10,440 nucleotides of DNA from Planctomycetota bacterium. GTDB lineage: Bacteria > Planctomycetota > B143-G9. A program made the translations under genes and the position numbers. Shown here piece by piece: positions 6,165 through 10,440 of the stretch. The notes under the pieces were generated by a model, which saw only the letters and a program-made list of their open reading frames with translations, did no database searches and was not told the origin of the DNA. Location of the stretch: NCBI GenBank assembly GCA_003644275.1, contig QNBY01000023.1, forward strand, positions 1 through 10,440. The letters are read 5' to 3'. Within the stretch, counting starts at the first letter, position 1. Each line of letters starts with the position of its first letter.

Positions 6165-6962
6165 TCAGTCCACCGGCGGGTCGAACCGCCCGGACATGGC
6201 GTAGAACTCGCGCGGGTTGTCGAAGAACACCTTGCGGATGACCGAGCGCGGGAACCGCATGGCCCGCATGAGGGCGGCCGTCTTCGGCACCGCGAGAGGG
6301 TCGGAATCGCCCCAGTCGGCGGACGAGTTCACCACCATCCTCTCGAACCCGTACTTCTTCAGCATCGCCACCGTCCGCTCGGACGACATCTTCGTCGGGT
6401 AGATGGTGAATCCCTTCCAGACGGGGGAATCCGCCACCAGCGGCATTGTCTCCTCGGTGTTGTGATCCACGAGGATGCGGTCCAGATCGAGCTCCATCTC
6501 GTGCAGTATCTCCATGATGCGCGCCACGCCCGCCTTCTTGTTGAAGTGCGGCGTGTGGATGACCACCGGCAGGTCTTTCTTGCGGGCGAGCTCGAGCTGG
6601 GCGCGGAACACCTTCTCCTCGTTGGGCGTTATGTTGTTGAAGCCTATCTCGCCCACCGCCACGCAGTTGGGATGCTCCAGGAAGCGGTCCATGCCGGCCA
6701 CGGTCTCCAGCGACAGATCGACCTCCTCGGCCTCCTTGGCGTTCACTCCTATGCAGCACTTGTGCAGTATGTTGTGGTTCGCCGCGCGTTTGTGCTCTAT
6801 TTCCAGGATGTGCGTGAAGTAGTCGTAGTAACTGTGGGGGGAGGTGCGGCTCGAGCCGAGCCAGAAAGCGGGCTCGACGACGGCCTCGATCCCGGCCGCG
6901 AACATGAGACGGTAGTCGTCCGTCGTCCGCGAGAACATGTGGATGTGCGGATCAATCAGCAT
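6165..6962 (-). CDS. TatD-family metal-dependent hydrolase, EboB-like
   Basis: A 265-residue amidohydrolase-fold (TIM barrel) protein. Likely metal ligands in order: H6-x-H8 in LIDPHIHMFSRTTDD, E105 in VAVGEIGFNN, H136 in VVIHTPHF, H167 in ILVDHNTEE and D216 in VNSSADWGDSDPL. All usual TatD positions are filled, so the enzyme should be active. The sequence resembles, from memory, the TatD-like hydrolase of ebo gene clusters (motifs SRTTDDY, EPAFWLG, DHNTEET, ADWG-SDPL) more than the classical TatD nuclease. The substrate of that group is not firmly known. No signal peptide, so cytoplasmic. No other ebo genes (UbiA-like prenyltransferase, dehydroquinate synthase-like) occur here. ATG at 6962 has AAAGGAG seven bases upstream. 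It lies 37 bases after pheT on the same strand with no promoter or terminator seen between, so it is probably cotranscribed with pheT. Confidence 0.85.
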   Translation of the reverse strand: MLIDPHIHMFSRTTDDYRLMFAAGIEAVVEPAFWLGSSRTSPHSYYDYFTHILEIEHKRAANHNILHKCCIGVNAKEAEEVDLSLETVAGMDRFLEHPNCVAVGEIGFNNITPNEEKVFRAQLELARKKDLPVVIHTPHFNKKAGVARIMEILHEMELDLDRILVDHNTEETMPLVADSPVWKGFTIYPTKMSSERTVAMLKKYGFERMVVNSSADWGDSDPLAVPKTAALMRAMRFPRSVIRKVFFDNPREFYAMSGRFDPPVD

Positions 6963-6982
6963 ATCGCGACTCCTTTCGGATT

Positions 6983-6994
6983 TGGTTCCGTTCG
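6983..6994 (-). repeat. 12-base leader motif, copy in front of the TatD-like gene
   Basis: CGAACGGAACCA on the minus strand, followed after 6 bases by AAAGGA and after 8 more by the ATG at 6962. An exact copy is found at 9048-9059 before pheT, in the same relation to AAAGGA and the start codon. Confidence 0.4.
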
Positions 6995-6999
6995 GATGG

Positions 7000-9024
7000 T
7001 CATCCCCGCAGCTCCGCCCCCAGCGAGTTCCTCATCTCCCTCACCACCCGCTCGGCGACGGGGGCGACGGCCTCCTCGGTGAGGGTCCTGTCCGGCGCGC
7101 GGAACACCAGCCTGAAGGCGATGCTCTTCTTGCCCGCCGGTATCTGCTTGCCGCGGTAGATGTCGAAAAACCGGAGTTCCTCGAGCGGCGCTCCCTCGCA
7201 CGCCCTTTTTACGGTGCGCTCCACGTCCCGCCACAACACGGCCTCGTCCAGCACGAAGGCGAAGTCCCGCTCCACGCTCGGGAAGCGCGGTATGCGAGCG
7301 TCGTCGAACGAGCGCAGGGGGAGCCCGCAACGGGCGTAGAGCTTGTCCGCCTCCAGCTCGGCCACGGCGGGCCTCACCTTCAGGTCGAACATGTCCGCGT
7401 GCCGCGCGCTCACCTCGGCCAGGTAGCCCGCCCGTTCGCCGTCTATCACCACGTCGGCGCACCGCCCCTCGGCTGCGTGCCTGCGGCCGGAAGGCACGAA
7501 CTCCACGGTCGAGCGGGGCAGGAAGGCCGCCAGGGCCGCCTCGAGCGCTCCCTTCGCCGCCGCGTAGCCTTCCTCCACGAGCAGGCCGACGAGCTCCACC
7601 TCGTCGGGCAGCCCCTCGCCCGCCTCGAAGTACGCCCGCTCTATCTCGAACAGCGCCGCGCCCTCCACGTTGCGGTCGCGGTTGCCCTTCAGAGCCCTCA
7701 ACAGGCCGGGCACCAGCGAGGTGCGCATCGCGTTCATGTCGCTGCGGGGCGGATTGATCAGCGACACCGCCTTGGCCCCCGGCCGGAAGGAAAACTCCGC
7801 GGCGTGCTCCGGCTTCACGAAGGGATCGCAACACGCCTCGTCGAGCCCCAGGCCCGCGAGTATCCGCCTCAGCGACATGCGGGCCTCGTAGCGGGCGGGG
7901 GCGGGTTCGCCGCCGGCCGTGAGCCTTATCTCGGTGGGGACGCGGTCGTAGCCCTCTATCCGCGCCACTTCCTCTATGAGGTCCTCCTCCCGGGCGACGT
8001 CCTTCCGCCAGGAAGGCACGAGGAAGGTCATCTTCTCCCGGTCGCCGCCGGTCTTGGTGAAGCCGAGGTTGGAGAGCACGGCCTCGATACGCTCGGGCTC
8101 GACCCGTATGCCCAGCACGCGCTCCACCCGCGCGGGCCGTATGGAGACTTCCCTCCGCTCCGGCGGGGCCGCGCGGAACTCGAGCGAGCCGCGCGCCGCC
8201 TCGCCGCCGCAGAATTCGAGTATCATCGCGGCGCAGCGGCGGGAGACGTAGTCGGCGTTCTCCAGGTCGGTCCCCCGCTCGAAGCGGGCGGAGGAATCGG
8301 TGAATATGCCCGTCCGCCTCGCCGTGCGGCGTATGGTGGGGCCATGGAACGCGGCGCACTCGATGAACACGTCCACGGTGTCCGGGCCTATCTCGCTGTC
8401 CAGCCCGCCCATCACGCCCGCTATCGCGACCGGGCGCTCGGCGTCGGCTATGACGGGCATCCAGTCCTCCAGGACTACCTCCTTGCCGTTTATGGCGATC
8501 ATCTTCTCGCCCTTGCGGGCCTTCCTGACTACTATTCGCCGCTCGGCCAGTTTGTTCATGTCGAAAACGTGGAGCGGCTGGCCCGTCTCGTACATGAGGT
8601 AGTTGGTTATGTCCACCGGCGCGTTCACCGGCCTGAGCCCGACGAGCTCCAGCCGCCTCTTGAGCCAGTCCGGCGACTCCGCCACCTTCACTCCCGTTAT
8701 CACCCGGGCTATGTAGAGCGGGCACAGTTCGCCGTCCTCCACCTCCAGCGCCGTGAGTTCGGAGACCTCCGGCCCTTCCTCGCGCAGCTCCACCTCCGGC
8801 AGGGAAGCGGGCACGCCGGTGGCCGCGGCTATCTCCCTCGCTATGCCTATCGCCCCGAGCCAGTCGGCGTGGTTCGCCGTTATCTCGAGATCGAAGACGG
8901 TGTCGTCGTGGTGTTCTTCGATGTCCGCCACCTCGAAGCCCGCGCGCATGAGCACCTCGGCGGTGCGCTCGGGCGAGAGGCCGGCCGGGCAGAGTTCCTC
9001 CAGCCACCTGTGGGTAGTCTTCAT
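7000..9024 (-). CDS. pheT: phenylalanyl-tRNA synthetase beta subunit, short form without the tRNA-binding OB domain
   Basis: A 674-residue beta subunit of the alpha2-beta2 synthetase that charges tRNA-Phe. The N-terminus (HRWLEELCPAGLSPERTAE) and the following FDLEITANHADWLGAIGIAR (44-63) are typical PheT, but the roughly 110-residue EMAP/OB tRNA_bind domain that normally separates them is missing, which explains a length near 670 rather than near 800. The rest is present: B3/B4 editing domain (about 95-280, with PVNAPVDITNYLMYETGQPL and VAIAGVMGGLDSE), B5 (about 290-365, PSWRKDVAREEDLIEEVARI), catalytic-like core (about 380-565, NPPRSDMNAMRTSLVPGLL), and the anticodon-binding FDX-ACB domain (about 580-674, RFPSVERDFAFVLD and RGKQIPAGKKSIAFRLVF). 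ATG at 9024 follows AAAGGA by nine bases. It has its own promoter. pheS is not adjacent: the upstream gene is a PHP-domain protein. Confidence 0.96.
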   Translation of the reverse strand: MKTTHRWLEELCPAGLSPERTAEVLMRAGFEVADIEEHHDDTVFDLEITANHADWLGAIGIAREIAAATGVPASLPEVELREEGPEVSELTALEVEDGELCPLYIARVITGVKVAESPDWLKRRLELVGLRPVNAPVDITNYLMYETGQPLHVFDMNKLAERRIVVRKARKGEKMIAINGKEVVLEDWMPVIADAERPVAIAGVMGGLDSEIGPDTVDVFIECAAFHGPTIRRTARRTGIFTDSSARFERGTDLENADYVSRRCAAMILEFCGGEAARGSLEFRAAPPERREVSIRPARVERVLGIRVEPERIEAVLSNLGFTKTGGDREKMTFLVPSWRKDVAREEDLIEEVARIEGYDRVPTEIRLTAGGEPAPARYEARMSLRRILAGLGLDEACCDPFVKPEHAAEFSFRPGAKAVSLINPPRSDMNAMRTSLVPGLLRALKGNRDRNVEGAALFEIERAYFEAGEGLPDEVELVGLLVEEGYAAAKGALEAALAAFLPRSTVEFVPSGRRHAAEGRCADVVIDGERAGYLAEVSARHADMFDLKVRPAVAELEADKLYARCGLPLRSFDDARIPRFPSVERDFAFVLDEAVLWRDVERTVKRACEGAPLEELRFFDIYRGKQIPAGKKSIAFRLVFRAPDRTLTEEAVAPVAERVVREMRNSLGAELRG

Positions 9025-9047
9025 CTTCTAACGTCCTTTGAGATCGA

Positions 9048-9059
9048 TGGTTCCGTTCG
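9048..9059 (-). repeat. 12-base leader motif, copy in front of pheT
   Basis: CGAACGGAACCA on the minus strand, lying in the predicted 5' leader of pheT, followed after 8 bases by AAAGGA (9039-9034) and after 9 more by the ATG. Second copy at 6983-6994. Confidence 0.4.
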
Positions 9060-9072
9060 ACGGTGAGACAGG

Positions 9073-9100
9073 ATTGTATCCGCCTTTGCCCCTGCCTCAA
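9073..9100 (-). promoter_or_regulatory. sigma70-like promoter of pheT
   Basis: On the minus strand TTGAGG (-35, 9100-9095), a 16-base spacer and TACAAT (-10, 9078-9073). Predicted start is near 9066, giving a leader of roughly 42 bases. That leader is too short for a T-box or a Phe-rich attenuator peptide, and none is seen. The -35 box begins at the base after the stop codon of the upstream gene. Confidence 0.72.
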
Positions 9101-10440
9101 TCAACGCCGCAGCCTGCGAAGGGAGACCGTGAGGGCCGCCTTCCCGCACTGCGCGGCCAGTTCGTCGAAGATGCGAGGCGCGGAGAGGGCCGGAGTATCC
9201 CCGCGGGCGAGGCTCCAGTTCCTGAGGCAGCGGCGGAAGACGAGCTCCTCGAAGATGCGTATCCTCTTTTCGGCGTACCCTTCCGCCTTCACCCTTATCT
9301 CGCCCCATATCGCGGATTCCAGATCGGGCTCCAGCACGGCGGGCTCGCCCTTCGATGCGTCGAAGACGGCACGCGCGCGCACCTCGCCGCGGCAGACCAG
9401 TTCCACCACGGCGTTCACGGGTCCCCCACCGCTTCCCGTCGCGCGCACCTCTATCCTGCCGGGGACGGGACGGGGCTCGCGGAACCGCCCGCCGGGGGGA
9501 AGGAAGTAAACCGGGTTGCTGAAGGACAGCCTGCCCTTCTCGTCCTCGGCGGCCGCTACGTACCAGGCCGGGCCGTCCTCCCGTATCCTGAAGGAACGCT
9601 CTATGTAGTTCTCCCCCTCGTTGAAGGGCATCTCCAGCCCGGCCGAGCTCTCCACCACCCGCCCGTTGCGGTACACGCGCGCGGACTTCACGTAGTGATC
9701 GCCGTCCAGCGGGGCGTAGAGCCTCAGGCGGGCGTAGTGGTCGCGGCCGTCGGCGGGAAGCACGCTGCCGGGCGGCAGGCCGTCCACGGTGAAGTCCACG
9801 AAAGGACCGGCGGCCACCACCACCCGGCCGAGCCTAACCGCCTCGATGAAGCGCTCCGGCGTGAACGGACCCTTGAGATACACCCAGGTGAGAGGTTTGG
9901 GAAGGGCGGTCCTGGACGCGCCGGTGCGCGCGCCGCTCGAACGGACCGCCGTCACGCGGAAGCCGTTGTTCAGAGCGTTGAACCAGGCCGCCATGTCGCT
10001 TTCGTCCTGCACGTCCAGGGCGTCCACCGCCCCTACGGCCAGGTCGTAGGGAAGCTCCGAGGCGAAGCCCTCCAGCACGGGATAGAGCTCGCCCAGCATG
10101 GCGGTGGAGCGCTCGAGCGCGGCCCAGCGGCCGGCCGCCATCCTCACCCCGCGCTTCCGCGTGGGGTTGCGCAACACCACGAGCTTCCCCTCACGCTTCG
10201 CCCGGAGCATGTAGGCCGCGTTGGGCACGCCGCAGTCGTCCGGCAGGCGCAGCGGCTCCGGCCGGGAGTCTCCGGCCAGGTAGAACCATCCGAAGTACGG
10301 CCTGGAATCGCAGAGCACGGCGGGGAGTATCCTCAACCGGTCGGAAGACGCGGCGCGGGCGAGCGAGAGCACCGCGGCCGGCAGGTCCTGCTTCTCCGTG
10401 CCGGGCGGCGGGTCAAACCGCCAGGGAGCGGCGGCCGCCA
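9101..10440 (-). CDS. CehA/McbA-like PHP-domain protein, 5' end beyond the window, metal motifs degenerate
   Basis: The frame is open from the right edge to TGA at 9103 (about 446 codons visible), and an internal GTG at 10372 is not a convincing start because similar sequence continues upstream. The visible part has the C-terminal PHP layout of CehA/McbA metallohydrolases: YDLAVGAVDALDVQDES, then LNNGFRVTAVRSSG, LTWVYLKGPFTPERFIEAVR, RVVVAAGPFVDFTVDGLPPG, followed by a beta-rich accessory domain with HYARLRLYAPLDGDHYVKSA and a carboxypeptidase-regulatory-like tail (AVVELVCRGE, IRVKAEGYAEKRI). Where relatives usually have a His-Pro (AHP) ligand, this protein reads VVLRNPTRK (10163-10171 for RNP), and where they have a GSDSH/GSDAH ligand motif it reads AVRSSGARTG (9923-9949). 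It may therefore be catalytically dead. The N-terminal motifs and any signal peptide are outside the window. A substrate cannot be given. Confidence 0.65.
   Translation of the reverse strand, partial: AAAAPWRFDPPPGTEKQDLPAAVLSLARAASSDRLRILPAVLCDSRPYFGWFYLAGDSRPEPLRLPDDCGVPNAAYMLRAKREGKLVVLRNPTRKRGVRMAAGRWAALERSTAMLGELYPVLEGFASELPYDLAVGAVDALDVQDESDMAAWFNALNNGFRVTAVRSSGARTGASRTALPKPLTWVYLKGPFTPERFIEAVRLGRVVVAAGPFVDFTVDGLPPGSVLPADGRDHYARLRLYAPLDGDHYVKSARVYRNGRVVESSAGLEMPFNEGENYIERSFRIREDGPAWYVAAAEDEKGRLSFSNPVYFLPPGGRFREPRPVPGRIEVRATGSGGGPVNAVVELVCRGEVRARAVFDASKGEPAVLEPDLESAIWGEIRVKAEGYAEKRIRIFEELVFRRCLRNWSLARGDTPALSAPRIFDELAAQCGKAALTVSLRRLRR

Noticed and set aside
6937..9100. Long open frames of about 710 codons on both strands over pheT
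   Set aside because: Both are shadow frames of pheT, Arg/Gly/His rich and without any recognisable domain.
1..10440. CRISPR array, insertion sequence, phage or defence system
   Set aside because: No regular direct repeats, terminal inverted repeats, transposase, integrase or nuclease motifs were seen. The window is explained by separate short transcription units.

Overview
The window is GC-rich and densely coded, with all gaps under about 115 bases, clear Shine-Dalgarno (GGAGG-type) sites and recognisable sigma70-like promoters, so it is bacterial chromosome. The gene content (a PilX-like protein of the type with a GRVHTNGD motif, a gluzincin-fold secreted protein, a CehA/McbA-like PHP protein, an EboB-like TatD hydrolase, a short PheT) and heavy use of the ATA isoleucine codon despite high GC point to an uncultured or little-studied lineage, perhaps in or near the PVC/Planctomycetota or Hydrogenedentota/Omnitrophota neighbourhood. 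That placement is inference only. I see no phage, transposon, CRISPR or defence genes.

Layout from left to right. 1-1141 (minus): a small metal-type cupin followed by a DUF1848 protein that overlaps it by 10 bases and runs off the left edge. 1165-1357 (minus): a tRNA-Ser(GCU) with encoded CCA, a good promoter and an intrinsic terminator. 1366-3075 (minus): a 569-aa PilX-like, N-terminally anchored protein with its own promoter. 3165-4457 (minus): a stand-alone AICAR transformylase (the C-terminal half of PurH). 4570-6083 (plus): the only plus-strand transcription unit, two genes: a secreted gluzincin-like protein that has lost its HExxH motif, and an 89-aa Cupin_3/DUF861-type protein. 6101-6135: a strong hairpin that terminates the opposing minus-strand unit. 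6165-9024 (minus): pheT, lacking the usual tRNA-binding (EMAP/OB) domain, followed by the TatD/EboB-like hydrolase. 9101-10440 (minus): the C-terminal part of a CehA/McbA-like PHP-domain protein whose visible metal motifs look degenerate, running off the right edge.

How they fit: the window is a mosaic of housekeeping functions (tRNA-Ser, PheT, purine synthesis) and poorly characterised accessory proteins in short one- or two-gene units, each mostly with its own promoter. There is no evident single pathway. The recurring theme is altered versions of known families: two hydrolase-fold proteins with missing catalytic residues, a PurH without its cyclohydrolase domain and a PheT without its tRNA-binding domain. 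The least explained unit is the plus-strand pair (pseudo-gluzincin with a zinc-ribbon-like N-terminus plus a small cupin).
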